A DNA stretch of 64,000 bases from Actinophytocola xinjiangensis (GTDB lineage: Bacteria > Actinomycetota > Actinomycetes > Mycobacteriales > Pseudonocardiaceae): NCBI RefSeq assembly GCF_001921215.1, contig NZ_MSIF01000001.1, forward strand, positions 806,001 to 870,000. Reading direction: 5' to 3'. The translations under genes and the position numbers were made by a program. This document shows positions 41,604 to 49,991 of this stretch, one piece after another. The notes under the pieces are model-generated. The model worked only from the letters and a program-made list of their open reading frames with translations. It did no database searches and had not been told where the DNA came from. Numbering within the stretch: the first letter of the stretch is position 1; the number at the start of each line of letters is the position of its first letter.

Positions 41604-42983
41604 GTGGTCGGCATCGAGTCATATGCCGTGTACCTGCCCGTGCCGCGCCTGGACCGCGCCGACGTGGCCCGCGTCCTCGGCGGACGAGGCAAGGGCACCC
41701 GCCCCGTCGCGTCCTACGACGAGGACGCCACCACCATGGGCGTGGCCGCCGCGCGGGCCGCGCTGCGCGCGGCGGACGGCGTCGACAGCCTGTGGTTCGC
41801 CACCACCCGGCCCGCCTACCTGGAGAAGTCGAACGCCGCCACCGTCGCGGCCGCCTCCGGGCTGGCCGAGGAGGTGGCGGCCTACGACCTGTCCGGTGCC
41901 CTGCGCGGCGGAGCCGGCGCGCTGCGCGCCGGCCTGTCCTCGGGCAACGCGCTGGTCGTCGCCAGCGACCTGCGCTACGGCCTGCCCGGCTCGGCGGACG
42001 AGGCGGCCGGGGCCGACGCGGCCGCCGCCCTCGTCGTCGGCGCCGACCCGATCGCCGAGCTGATCGGGTCGGCCTCCCTGACGAGCGAGTTCCTGGACCG
42101 GTGGCGGATTCCGGGCGACGTGCGCACCCGGACCTGGGAGGAGCGCTTCGGTGTCGAGGCCTACGTCCCCCTCGTCGAACGGATCGTCGACGACGTCCTT
42201 GGCCGCTGCGACCTCAAACGCGAGCAGGTCGACCACCTCGTCATCAGCACGCCCCACGCCCGCGCCAGGTCCACGGCCCGGCGCGGCTTCGAACAGGCGC
42301 TGTTCGCCGCCGTCGACGCGGCCGGCCTGGGCTACGCCGGTGCCGCCGACCTCGCCGTCGGCCTCGCGGTCGCGCTCGACGCCGCGTCCCCCGGCGACGT
42401 GGTCCTGGCGGTGTCGGTCACCGACGGCGCCGACGCCTTCGTCTTCCGGGTGACCGACCGGCACGCGAACGGCCCGCGCAGCGGGCTGGCGGACGCGCCA
42501 GACGCACAGCCCGTGTCCTACGGCGACTTCCTCAACTGGCGTGGCCTGCTGCCGCGCGAACCGGCCCGGCGCCCGGACGTCAAACCGCCGGTCCCGCCCG
42601 CCTCGCGCCGTTCCGTCGCCTGGAAGTTCGGCTTCGTGGCCGCGCGCTGCGGCTCCTGCGGGTACCGCAACCTGCCGCCGCGCCAGGTCTGTCTGCGCTG
42701 CTCGGCGACCGAGGGCTTCGAGCCGGAGCCGATGGTCGACGTACCCGGTCGGATCGCGACGTTCACCGACGACTGGCTCTCGGAGTCGGTCCAGCTCCCG
42801 GCCCGCGTGGTCGCGGTCGACTTCGACGGCGGCGGCCGATTCGAGTGCGAGATGACCGACGCCGTCGGTCGTGAGCTCGCCATCGGCGACCGGGTCACCC
42901 CGACGTTCCGGCTCGCGAGCGTGGCGGGCAACGGGGTCCGCAACTACGTGTGGAAGGTGCGCCCGCACCTCGAGGAGGACTGA
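41604..42983 (+). CDS. HMG-CoA synthase-like/DUF35 OB-fold fusion protein
   Basis: A 459-residue fusion. Residues about 1-300 resemble archaeal-type HMG-CoA synthases and KAS-III (GIESYAVYLPVPRLDR, TTMGVAAARAAL, DHLVISTPHARA). Residues about 335-455 are DUF35: zinc ribbon CGSCG...CLRC and an OB fold. The catalytic Cys position (usually in an ACKA-like motif) reads SGALRGG, and the His motif usually seen as HQPN reads STPHA, so the classical chemistry seems lost. It overlaps the thiolase gene (ATGA), like the archaeal thiolase/HMGS/DUF35 complex, but fused. A scaffold or a repurposed lyase is likely. Confidence 0.78.
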   Translation: MVGIESYAVYLPVPRLDRADVARVLGGRGKGTRPVASYDEDATTMGVAAARAALRAADGVDSLWFATTRPAYLEKSNAATVAAASGLAEEVAAYDLSGALRGGAGALRAGLSSGNALVVASDLRYGLPGSADEAAGADAAAALVVGADPIAELIGSASLTSEFLDRWRIPGDVRTRTWEERFGVEAYVPLVERIVDDVLGRCDLKREQVDHLVISTPHARARSTARRGFEQALFAAVDAAGLGYAGAADLAVGLAVALDAASPGDVVLAVSVTDGADAFVFRVTDRHANGPRSGLADAPDAQPVSYGDFLNWRGLLPREPARRPDVKPPVPPASRRSVAWKFGFVAARCGSCGYRNLPPRQVCLRCSATEGFEPEPMVDVPGRIATFTDDWLSESVQLPARVVAVDFDGGGRFECEMTDAVGRELAIGDRVTPTFRLASVAGNGVRNYVWKVRPHLEED

Positions 42984-44170
42984 TGGGATCGCACGCCCTC
43001 ACGACACCGGTGGCCGTGGTCGGCATGGCCTGCACGAACTTCGGTGAGCACTGGGACCGCAACGTCGACGACCTGCTCGTCGAGGCGACGCACGGCGCGC
43101 TCGGCTCGGCCGGCGGGCTCGGTGTCGGCGACGTCGACGCGTTCTGGCTCGGCTCGATGATCTCCGGTGTCTCCGGCCTGACCCTCACCCGCCCGCTCAA
43201 CATCGCGCACAAGCCGGTGACCCGGGTCGAGAACATGTGCGCGACGGGCTCGGAGGCCTTCCGCAACGCCTGCTTCGCCGTGTCCTCCGGCGCCTACGAC
43301 GTCGTGATGGCCGTCGGCGGGGAGAAGCTCAAGGACGCCGGCTACTCCGGTCTGGAGATGCCGAGCGTGCCCAACGACGGCACGCCGCCGGTGCTCAGCG
43401 CGCCCGCGATGTACTCGATGATCGTGCCCGCCTACGCCCGCCGCTACGGCGTGCCGGAGGAGCGGATCAAGGAGGCGATGACCCACATCGCCTGGAAGAA
43501 CCACGGCAACGGGGCCAGGAACCCGCGCGCGCAGTTCCGCCGCGAGGTGCCGAAGGAGACCATCGCCGCCGCGCCCGCCCTCGCGGGCAGGCTCAGCGTC
43601 TTCGACTGTTCCGGGGTCGCCGACGGCGCGGCCGCCGCCGTGATCGTCCGCGCCGAGGACGCGCACCGGTACACCGACTCGCCGCTCTACGTGCACGCAC
43701 TGGCGCTCGACGCCGGTTCGGGCACCGGTCGCAACGACAGCGACTACGACTACTCCGATCTCGCCGAGGCGTCGGCGTCGGCGAGGACCGCCTACGCACA
43801 GGCGGGCATCACCGATCCCGCCACCCAGATCTCGCTGGCCGAGGTGCACGACTGCTTCACGCCGACCGAGCTGGTCCTGATGGAGGAGCTCGGTTTCTCC
43901 GAGCGCGGCAAGGCGTGGCAGGACGTCCTGTCCGGACGCTACGACCGCGACGGCGCGCTCCCGGTCAACATCGACGGCGGGCTGAAGAGCTTCGGCCACC
44001 CGATCGGCGCGAGCGGGCTGCGGATGATCTACGAGATGTGGTTGCAGTTCCGCGGTGAGGCGGGGGAGCGGCAGGTCGCCGACCCACGGTTCGGGCTCGT
44101 GCAGAACCAGGGTGGCAGCCCCGGCGACCTCGTCAGCGCGGTCACGATCGTCTCCGATCGCCGGCCGTGA
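42983..44170 (+). CDS. Thiolase (SCP2/lipid-transfer-type acetyl-CoA acetyltransferase)
   Basis: A 395-residue thiolase. Cys86 in VENMCATGSEAFRN is the nucleophile, AEVHDCFTPTEL and GGLKSFGHPIGASG supply the other catalytic residues, so it should be active in thiolytic cleavage or Claisen chemistry. It is coupled to the HMGS-DUF35 fusion by a 1-bp start/stop overlap and probably forms a complex with it, with DUF35 shielding the CoA arm as in archaeal assemblies. ATG 42983 has GAGGAGG upstream. Confidence 0.88.
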   Translation: MGSHALTTPVAVVGMACTNFGEHWDRNVDDLLVEATHGALGSAGGLGVGDVDAFWLGSMISGVSGLTLTRPLNIAHKPVTRVENMCATGSEAFRNACFAVSSGAYDVVMAVGGEKLKDAGYSGLEMPSVPNDGTPPVLSAPAMYSMIVPAYARRYGVPEERIKEAMTHIAWKNHGNGARNPRAQFRREVPKETIAAAPALAGRLSVFDCSGVADGAAAAVIVRAEDAHRYTDSPLYVHALALDAGSGTGRNDSDYDYSDLAEASASARTAYAQAGITDPATQISLAEVHDCFTPTELVLMEELGFSERGKAWQDVLSGRYDRDGALPVNIDGGLKSFGHPIGASGLRMIYEMWLQFRGEAGERQVADPRFGLVQNQGGSPGDLVSAVTIVSDRRP

Positions 44171-44249
44171 CATGCGGTGACCGTTCGACGGCGACATCGT
44201 CCGTTAAGGTGTCCGAGCATTTGGACCGGTTACAGGAAGGCAGCGCAGC

Positions 44250-44855
44250 GTGAGTACTACCCGTCGCCGCTCGACCGGCTCTCCCACGGGCGTGGCTCGC
44301 AAGGAGCTGATCATGCGCGCCGCGGCGAAAGTGTTCTCGGAGAAGGGTTTCTCCGCGGCCACCGTGCGTGACATCGCCGACGAGGCCGACATGCTCTCGG
44401 GCAGCCTCTACTACTACTTCGACTCCAAGGAGGCGATGGTCGAGGAGGTGCTCGTCGGCTACCTCGACACCATCATCCGCGGCTACGACGCGGCGGTCGC
44501 CAAGGCGCAGGGACCTGTCGACGCGCTGGAGCAACTCGTCGCGTGTGCCCTGCGCGGCCTGGTCGAGAACCGCCAGCACGTCACGATCCTGCAGAACGAC
44601 TGGCACTACGTGCGTCCGATGAAGGGCATCACCGATCGGCAGCACCAGGTCGAGAAGGTGTGGCTGGAGACGATCCAGCAGGGCATCGACGCGGGCGTGA
44701 TCCGCGGCGACATCGACGCCAGGATGATCTACCGAACCATCATGGGGGCGATCCAGGCGGTCATCCGCTGGTTCAACCCGCGTGGCCAGGTCGGCATCGA
44801 CCGGGTCATCGAGGTGCAGACCGCGATCCTGCTCAACGGGATCCGCACGGCCTGA
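44250..44855 (+). CDS. TetR family regulator, KstR2-like
   Basis: A 201-residue TetR protein. The HTH reads FSAATVRDIADEADMLSGSLYYYFDSKEAMVEEVL, close to mycobacterial KstR2, and the C-terminal part (VEKVWLETIQQGIDAGVIRGDID...AVIRWFNP) also follows KstR2. KstR2 is released by a CoA thioester of a steroid ring fragment. Six palindromes of KstR2 type surround the gene, so it is the likely repressor of the whole island. None lies in its own promoter. GTG 44250; a terminator follows. Confidence 0.82.
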   Translation: MSTTRRRSTGSPTGVARKELIMRAAAKVFSEKGFSAATVRDIADEADMLSGSLYYYFDSKEAMVEEVLVGYLDTIIRGYDAAVAKAQGPVDALEQLVACALRGLVENRQHVTILQNDWHYVRPMKGITDRQHQVEKVWLETIQQGIDAGVIRGDIDARMIYRTIMGAIQAVIRWFNPRGQVGIDRVIEVQTAILLNGIRTA

Positions 44856-44869
44856 CGCCGACCTGACGG

Positions 44870-44895
44870 AGGCGCCGCTCGGTGGCGCCTTCTTT
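44870..44895 (+). terminator. Rho-independent terminator after the KstR2-like gene
   Basis: AGGCGCC-N7-GGCGCCT forms a 7-bp stem followed by TCTTT. It separates the regulator from the acyl-CoA dehydrogenase operon. Confidence 0.7.
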
Positions 44896-44908
44896 GTCGG
44901 CACCGGAT

Positions 44909-44922
44909 AGCAAGCGCTTGAT
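44909..44922. promoter_or_regulatory. KstR2-like operator, site B
   Basis: AGCAAGCGCTTGAT, a full match to AnCAAGnnCTTGnT, lies 48 bp before the acyl-CoA dehydrogenase start at 44971 and directly after the regulator's terminator. Confidence 0.8.
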
Positions 44923-44970
44923 TCACAACGACTGATCCACGACGACGTGATTCACGGACGGGAGGAAGGC

Positions 44971-46038
44971 GTGGCGGGTCTGATGCTCAGCGCCGAGCTG
45001 TCGCCGGTGTTCGCACGGTTCCTGGACCAGCGCAGCCCGGTCGAGGTCAGCCGCCTCGCCGGGGCGGCGCGGCCCGAGCTGTGGGCCGGCCTGGTCGAGG
45101 AGGTCGGCGCCGCCGGCCTGCTCGTCGAGGACGAACACGGTGGCCAGGGTGCCACGCTCACCGAGCTCGCCGCCGCGGTGGCCGAGACCTCGCGGTGCGG
45201 CTGGTCCGGCCCGCTGGTCGCGGCCTCGGGTGTGGCCGTGACCCTGCTGCGCCTGGTCGATCCCGCCGACGCCACCGGCCTGCGCCGCGCGCTCGCCGAA
45301 CAGGGGCGGATCGTCGTGCCCGCCCTGCACGAGGACGGGGCGGGTGTCGCCCTGGACGCGACCGCCCGGTGGGACGGGCGCACGGTCAGCGGGCGCAGGA
45401 CGTTCGTCGACAGCGGGACCCACGCCGACACGTTCCTGGTCACCACCTCCGGTGCCGACCTGGTGCTGGTCGACGCCACAGCGCCGGGGGTGCGGGTCAC
45501 GGCCATGGAGGCGGTCGACCCCGGTCGCGGCCTCGCCCTGCTCGACCTGGACGCCGCCCCGGCGGTGCTGGTCGCCGGGGGAGTGACCGACGCCGTGCGC
45601 GACGCCTGGCTGACCGGCGCGCTGCTCACCGCGGTCGACGCCCTCGCCGCCGCCGACCGGGCGTTCCACCTCGCCCGCGACTACGCCGTGGACCGCGTCC
45701 AGTTCGGCCGCCCGGTCGCGTCCTTCCAGAGCGTCAAGCACAAGCTCGTCGACATGTACGCCGAGCTGGAGACCGCGACCAGCGCCGTGCTGGCCGCGGT
45801 CTCCGCCGCCGCCGAGGGGACCGACGACTGGCGCTTCGCCGCGTCGGCGGCCAAGGCCAGGGCGGGGGACGCCGCGATGGTCGTGCTGCGCGAGGCCGTC
45901 CAGGTCCACGGCGGCATCGGGTTCACCTGGGAACACGAGATCTCCCACCACTTCCGGCGCGTGACGACCGCACGCGCCCTCTACGGGACGCCGACCGCCC
46001 ATCGCGCGCTGGTCGCCGAGGAACGGGGTGTGCGATGA
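44971..46038 (+). CDS. Acyl-CoA dehydrogenase (short-subunit type)
   Basis: A 355-residue acyl-CoA dehydrogenase-fold protein of the shortened class seen as one half of heterotetrameric enzymes. RVQFGRPVASFQSVKHKLVDM and QVHGGIGFTWEHEISHHFRR are conserved, while the N-terminal FAD motif (the ...EPGAGSD type) is absent. It may pair with the 397-residue subunit encoded at 40291. GTG 44971 follows GGAGGAAGGC. It heads a three-gene operon with the HMG-CoA lyase-like and MaoC genes. Confidence 0.85.
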   Translation: MAGLMLSAELSPVFARFLDQRSPVEVSRLAGAARPELWAGLVEEVGAAGLLVEDEHGGQGATLTELAAAVAETSRCGWSGPLVAASGVAVTLLRLVDPADATGLRRALAEQGRIVVPALHEDGAGVALDATARWDGRTVSGRRTFVDSGTHADTFLVTTSGADLVLVDATAPGVRVTAMEAVDPGRGLALLDLDAAPAVLVAGGVTDAVRDAWLTGALLTAVDALAAADRAFHLARDYAVDRVQFGRPVASFQSVKHKLVDMYAELETATSAVLAAVSAAAEGTDDWRFAASAAKARAGDAAMVVLREAVQVHGGIGFTWEHEISHHFRRVTTARALYGTPTAHRALVAEERGVR

Positions 46039-46952
46039 GCGAGGTTCCCTCCCGGGTCGTGCTGCGTGAGGTCGGACCGCGTGACGGCCTGCAGAACGAG
46101 CCGCCCGTGTCCACGGCCGGGAAGGTGGCGCTGGTCGACGCGCTCGGCACGACCGGCCTGACCGAGATCGAGACCGTCTCCTACGTGCACCCGAAGGCGA
46201 TCCCGCAGATGGCCGACGCCGCCGAGGTGTGGTCGGCGGTGGAGCGCCGCGACGACGTGCGGTACTCCGCGCTCGTGCCCAACCTGGTCGGCGCCCGCCG
46301 GGCGCTGGACGCCGGCTTCGGTGACATCGAGGTCGTCGTCTCGGCGTCGACCACCCACAACCTGCGCAACATCAACCGCACCCCGCAGGAGTCGCTCGAC
46401 GGCATCGCCGAGGTCATCGAGCTGGCCCACGCGGCCGGGGCGTCCTGCCAGGTGATCGTCGCGACGGCGTTCGGCTGCCCCTACGAGGGCGAGATCGCCG
46501 AGGACGTCGTCGCGTCCTACGCCGCGAGGGCCCGTCGCGACGGCGCGGACAGCATCTGCTTCGGCGACACCACGGGCATGGGCTCGCCGCCCCGGGTCCG
46601 CCGGCTCGTCGGCCGGTTCCGCGACCTCGACGCCGACGCGCCGCTGGCGCTGCACCTGCACGACACCCGGGGCACCGGCATGGCGAACCTCGTCGCGGGC
46701 CTGGAGCTGGGCGTGTGGCGGTTCGATGCCAGCGTCGGCGGGCTCGGTGGCTGTCCGTACGCGCCCGGCGCGAGCGGGAACATCGCGACCGAGGAGGCGG
46801 TGTACCTGCTGGGGGAACTGGGCGTGGAGACCGGGGTGGACCTGGACCGTCTCCTCGACGTCGCCGAGCTGGCGCAGCGTCTCGTGGGCCACGAGCTGCC
46901 GTCCCGGGTGCTCAAGGCAGGGCCGCGCACCCGCCTGTCCGATTCGAGCTGA
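46035..46952 (+). CDS. HMG-CoA lyase-like enzyme
   Basis: A 305-residue TIM-barrel lyase. REVGPRDGLQNE near residue 11, LHLHDTRGTG and the signature GGLGGCPYAPGASGN with the active-site Cys are as in hydroxymethylglutaryl-CoA lyases. It cleaves 3-hydroxy-3-methylglutaryl-CoA, or a larger 3-hydroxy-3-alkyl acyl-CoA, to acetyl-CoA and a keto acid. In this island a retro-aldol step on a tertiary-alcohol CoA ester is likely. ATG 46035 overlaps the dehydrogenase stop. Confidence 0.88.
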   Translation: MSEVPSRVVLREVGPRDGLQNEPPVSTAGKVALVDALGTTGLTEIETVSYVHPKAIPQMADAAEVWSAVERRDDVRYSALVPNLVGARRALDAGFGDIEVVVSASTTHNLRNINRTPQESLDGIAEVIELAHAAGASCQVIVATAFGCPYEGEIAEDVVASYAARARRDGADSICFGDTTGMGSPPRVRRLVGRFRDLDADAPLALHLHDTRGTGMANLVAGLELGVWRFDASVGGLGGCPYAPGASGNIATEEAVYLLGELGVETGVDLDRLLDVAELAQRLVGHELPSRVLKAGPRTRLSDSS

Positions 46953-46962
46953 GGAACTGTCG

Positions 46963-47826
46963 ATGCCACTGGACCCGACCCGTGTCGGCCTGGTCACCGG
47001 ACCGCACACCGTGACCTGGACCGACAAGGACTCGCTGCTCTACGCCCTGGCCGTCGGCGCGGGCCAGGACGATCCGCTCGCCGAACTCGGCTTCACGACC
47101 GAGAACAGCGAAGGCGTTGCCCAGCAGGTGATCCCGACCTTCGCGGTGGTCCTTGGCCTGGCCAACGGCCTGCCGGACGTCGGCGACTTCGACCCGACGC
47201 GGGCGGTGCACGCCGAGCAGGAGTTCGAGATGGACGGACCGCTCCCGCCGGCCGGGACGGCGCGCGTCGTGACGACCGTGACCGAGATCTGGGACAAGGA
47301 CCCGCACGCGGTCATGTGGACCGAGTCGGAGATGGTCGACGCGGCGACGGGTCGCCGGCTGATGCGCAGCCGCCTCGGCGCGTTCTTCGGTGGGGCGGGC
47401 GGTTTCGGCGGTGAGCGGGGGCCCAGCCCGGTCTGGGCCGCGCCGGAGCGGGAGCCGGACCTGGTCGCGGACTTCGCCAGCCGGCCGGACCAGGCGCTGC
47501 TGTACCGGCTGACCGGGGACCGCAACCCGTTGCACGCCGATCCGGTCTTCGCGACCCGTGGTGGTTTCGAGCGCCCGATCCTGCACGGCATGTGCACCTA
47601 CGGCTACGTCGCACGCCTGTTGGTCAACCACCTGGCCGACGGGGACGCGAGCGGGTTGCGGTCGATGGCGGGCCGGTTCACCCGGCCCGTCCTGCCCGGT
47701 GACCGCCTCCGTCTGGTCGTGTGGCGTGACGGCGACGGGGGGCTGTTCCAGGTGCTGGCCGCGACCGGTGACGTGGTGCTCGACCGTGGCCGGTTCGCGC
47801 TGGGCCGCCCGGCCGCCGGTTCCTGA
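46963..47826 (+). CDS. MaoC-type enoyl-CoA hydratase 2, double hot dog
   Basis: A 287-residue hydratase. The C-terminal hot dog carries the hydratase-2 motif YRLTGDRNPLHADPVFA near residue 180, with catalytic Asp and His, then GGFERPILHGMCTYG. The N-terminal half is the substrate-shaping hot dog. It adds water to a 2-enoyl-CoA to give the (R)-3-hydroxyacyl-CoA. ATG 46963, 10 bp after the lyase; last gene of the operon. Confidence 0.9.
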   Translation: MPLDPTRVGLVTGPHTVTWTDKDSLLYALAVGAGQDDPLAELGFTTENSEGVAQQVIPTFAVVLGLANGLPDVGDFDPTRAVHAEQEFEMDGPLPPAGTARVVTTVTEIWDKDPHAVMWTESEMVDAATGRRLMRSRLGAFFGGAGGFGGERGPSPVWAAPEREPDLVADFASRPDQALLYRLTGDRNPLHADPVFATRGGFERPILHGMCTYGYVARLLVNHLADGDASGLRSMAGRFTRPVLPGDRLRLVVWRDGDGGLFQVLAATGDVVLDRGRFALGRPAAGS

Positions 47827-47878
47827 TCCCGGTCTGTCACCGACCCGTCCGGAAATGCGGAAATGCGCCCCCGGGCCA

Positions 47879-47908
47879 TTGCGTGACTGGCATCACCGTG
47901 CCTAATAT
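47879..47908 (+). promoter_or_regulatory. Promoter of the SBP-LLM-acyl-CoA operon
   Basis: TTGCGT (47879-47884), an 18-bp spacer and TAATAT (47903-47908) form a good promoter. Operator C overlaps the -10 element and the start region, a direct repression geometry. Confidence 0.55.
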
Positions 47909-47920
47909 CAAGCACTTGCT
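47907..47920. promoter_or_regulatory. KstR2-like operator, site C
   Basis: ATCAAGCACTTGCT, a full match to AnCAAGnnCTTGnT. It overlaps the -10 element of the SBP operon promoter. Confidence 0.8.
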
Positions 47921-47928
47921 TCATATGG

Positions 47929-47942
47929 TTCAAGCGCTTGCT
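47929..47942. promoter_or_regulatory. KstR2-like operator, site D
   Basis: TTCAAGCGCTTGCT matches all fixed positions of AnCAAGnnCTTGnT except the first. Its centre is 22 bp (about two helical turns) from site C, so two dimers may bind the same DNA face. Confidence 0.7.
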
Positions 47943-47970
47943 TGATCCGCCCGGTCAGAAGGGGACGCTC

Positions 47971-49149
47971 GTGTCTCGACTCACCACCAGCCGGCGCCGT
48001 CGCCGGTTCCGCACGGTCGCCGCGACAATCAGCGCGGCGGCGCTCGTCGCACTTTCGGGATGCAGCTCCGCCGGCGCGGGCGGCGACACCGAGTACCTCG
48101 TCGGCTTCCCGGCCCTCCTCTCAGGTCCGGCCGCCTTCGCCGGCGTACCGATCACCGACGGCGCCAAGCTCGCCGTCAAGGAGATCAACGACAGCGACTA
48201 CCTCGGTGACGGCAGGACCATCAACCTCAAGATCGACGACATCAAGGGCGACCCGGCCCAGGCCATCGCGCTCTACCAGCAGTACGTCGCGGACGGCGCC
48301 TCCGGGGTCCTGTGCTGCGGGCTGTCCTCGGAGGCCGGCGCACTCGCCCCGATGATCACGCAGAGCAAGGTCCCCGCGATCGTCACCTCCGCGATCCTCG
48401 ACGGCCTCGCCGAGCCGCCCTACGTCTACCGGCCGGTGATCCTGCCCGCCGAGCCGGACGGCATCTACGACCAGTTCGTCGACAAGGTCGTGCCCGCCGA
48501 GGGCATCAGGACCGCCGTCCTGGTGGTCACCTCGGACAACGACGGCATGGTCGGCGACGCCAAGGTCTGGAAGGCCGCGCTCGAACGCAACGGCGTCGAC
48601 GTGGTCCGCACGATCAACACCTCCTCCGCCGACACCAACTACACCCAGGCCGCGACCGAGGTCCAGTCACTCAACCCCGACACGGTGGTCGCCAGCATGC
48701 TCGGCACCCCCGCCGCGCTGCTGTCCAAGTCGCTGCGCGAACGCGACTACGACAAGCGCATCCTCACCAGCTACGGCGTCGACAGCGCCGAGCTGTTCCA
48801 GTCCTCCGGCGGCGGCCTCGCCGGCACCCTGTTCGCGGTGCCCTTCCAGGCCGGCTTCACCGACAACGAGCTGGCCACGAAGTTCGTCGAGAGCTACCAG
48901 GCCGACTACGGCAAGGACCCCGACATGTACGGGGCGCAGGGCTACACCGCCATGTGGCTGATCGCCGAGGCGATCAAGGAAGCGGGCGACAAGGACCCGG
49001 CGAAGGTCGCGGAGGCGCTCAAGAACATCAGCTCGCAGGACACCGTCTACGGCGAGCTCGCCTACCAGGACGGCCAGGCCAGCCTGAGCGGAACGGGTGC
49101 CTACCTGGAGTGGAGTGCCGACGGCACGCTCGTGGAGTGGAAGGGCTGA
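47971..49149 (+). CDS. ABC transporter substrate-binding lipoprotein (LivK-like)
   Basis: A 392-residue lipoprotein. RRRRRFRTVAATISAAALVALSGC is a lipoprotein signal with lipobox LSGC. The mature part is a type I periplasmic-binding fold of the branched-chain amino acid/amide class (LVGFPALLSGPAAFAGVPITDGAKLA). The matching permeases and ATPases are at 58-61 kb behind the same operator type. The ligand is probably the substrate of the island, not necessarily an amino acid. GTG 47971 with AAGGGG upstream. Confidence 0.88.
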   Translation: MSRLTTSRRRRRFRTVAATISAAALVALSGCSSAGAGGDTEYLVGFPALLSGPAAFAGVPITDGAKLAVKEINDSDYLGDGRTINLKIDDIKGDPAQAIALYQQYVADGASGVLCCGLSSEAGALAPMITQSKVPAIVTSAILDGLAEPPYVYRPVILPAEPDGIYDQFVDKVVPAEGIRTAVLVVTSDNDGMVGDAKVWKAALERNGVDVVRTINTSSADTNYTQAATEVQSLNPDTVVASMLGTPAALLSKSLRERDYDKRILTSYGVDSAELFQSSGGGLAGTLFAVPFQAGFTDNELATKFVESYQADYGKDPDMYGAQGYTAMWLIAEAIKEAGDKDPAKVAEALKNISSQDTVYGELAYQDGQASLSGTGAYLEWSADGTLVEWKG

Positions 49150-49177
49150 CGAACGCCGCGTGAGGGAGAGGACGTCG

Positions 49178-49978
49178 ATGGACCTCGGGATCGCCTGCAG
49201 CTTCCGAACCACCGGGACAGAGGCACTCGGCACCGCGATCGCCCGGGCCGCCGCGACCGCCGAACGAGCGGGCCTGGCCTCCTGGTGGGCCGGCGGCGAC
49301 CGCGAGGCCGCCGCCGACCGGGCCCACGATCCGACCCTGGGCCTGCAACGCGTCGCCAGGGCGACCAGCCGGATCCGGCTCGGCCTGTCCGGCGACCTGC
49401 TCTCCCTGCGCGGCGCGGCGGTCCGCGCCAAACAGATCGCCAGCATCGACTGGTTCGGCGGCGGGCGGCTGGAACTGGGGCTCGACCTCGCCTGCCCGCC
49501 CCCCGTCCTGGCCGACCCGTTCCGGGAGATCGGCGACCACGTCGGTCGCTGCATCGACAATCTCGGCGCCATGCGCGCGCTGTGGACCCAGCGGCGCGCC
49601 TCCCACCACGGCGAGCACGTCTCGTTCACCGGGGCGATCGCCCTCCCGAAACCGGTGGGTGACCGGGTGCCAGCCACCCACCTGCGCGCGACGACGGCCG
49701 ACGTCCTCGACCGGTACGTCGCCGCCCACGCGGCGCCGGCCGGCTGGCTGGCCTGGCAGGCCGGCCGCGCCGACCTGGTCGCCGCCGACGCCGTCCTCAC
49801 CAGGGTGCTCGGCGAGGCCGCCGAGGACGTACGCCGAACCTGGTGCGTCCCCGTCGCCGACCTGCCCGCCGCCCGGGAGGCGATCGCCTCCCTGCCGGTC
49901 CGGGTCGACGAGCTGGTCGCCGACCTCGACCACCTCCCCACCGACGACGAGATCGCCGCCATCGCGGCGTTCGCCTGA
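49178..49978 (+). CDS. LLM class oxidoreductase (short, divergent)
   Basis: A 266-residue luciferase-like protein (MDLGIACSFRTTG, SRIRLGLSGDLLSLRG, GGRLELGLDLACPPP). It is shorter than typical LLM enzymes and poor in the motifs of the substrate-facing half, so it may be a partner of the next LLM protein, as in two-component luciferase-type enzymes. ATG 49178 with GGAGAGG upstream. Confidence 0.7.
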   Translation: MDLGIACSFRTTGTEALGTAIARAAATAERAGLASWWAGGDREAAADRAHDPTLGLQRVARATSRIRLGLSGDLLSLRGAAVRAKQIASIDWFGGGRLELGLDLACPPPVLADPFREIGDHVGRCIDNLGAMRALWTQRRASHHGEHVSFTGAIALPKPVGDRVPATHLRATTADVLDRYVAAHAAPAGWLAWQAGRADLVAADAVLTRVLGEAAEDVRRTWCVPVADLPAAREAIASLPVRVDELVADLDHLPTDDEIAAIAAFA

Positions 49979-49991
49979 GAAAGGAGCCCGT

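Noticed and set aside
47857-47870. Short tandem repeat GGAAATGCGGAAATGCG before the SBP operon
   Set aside because: Only two imperfect-context copies of about 8 bp; no link to a known element.
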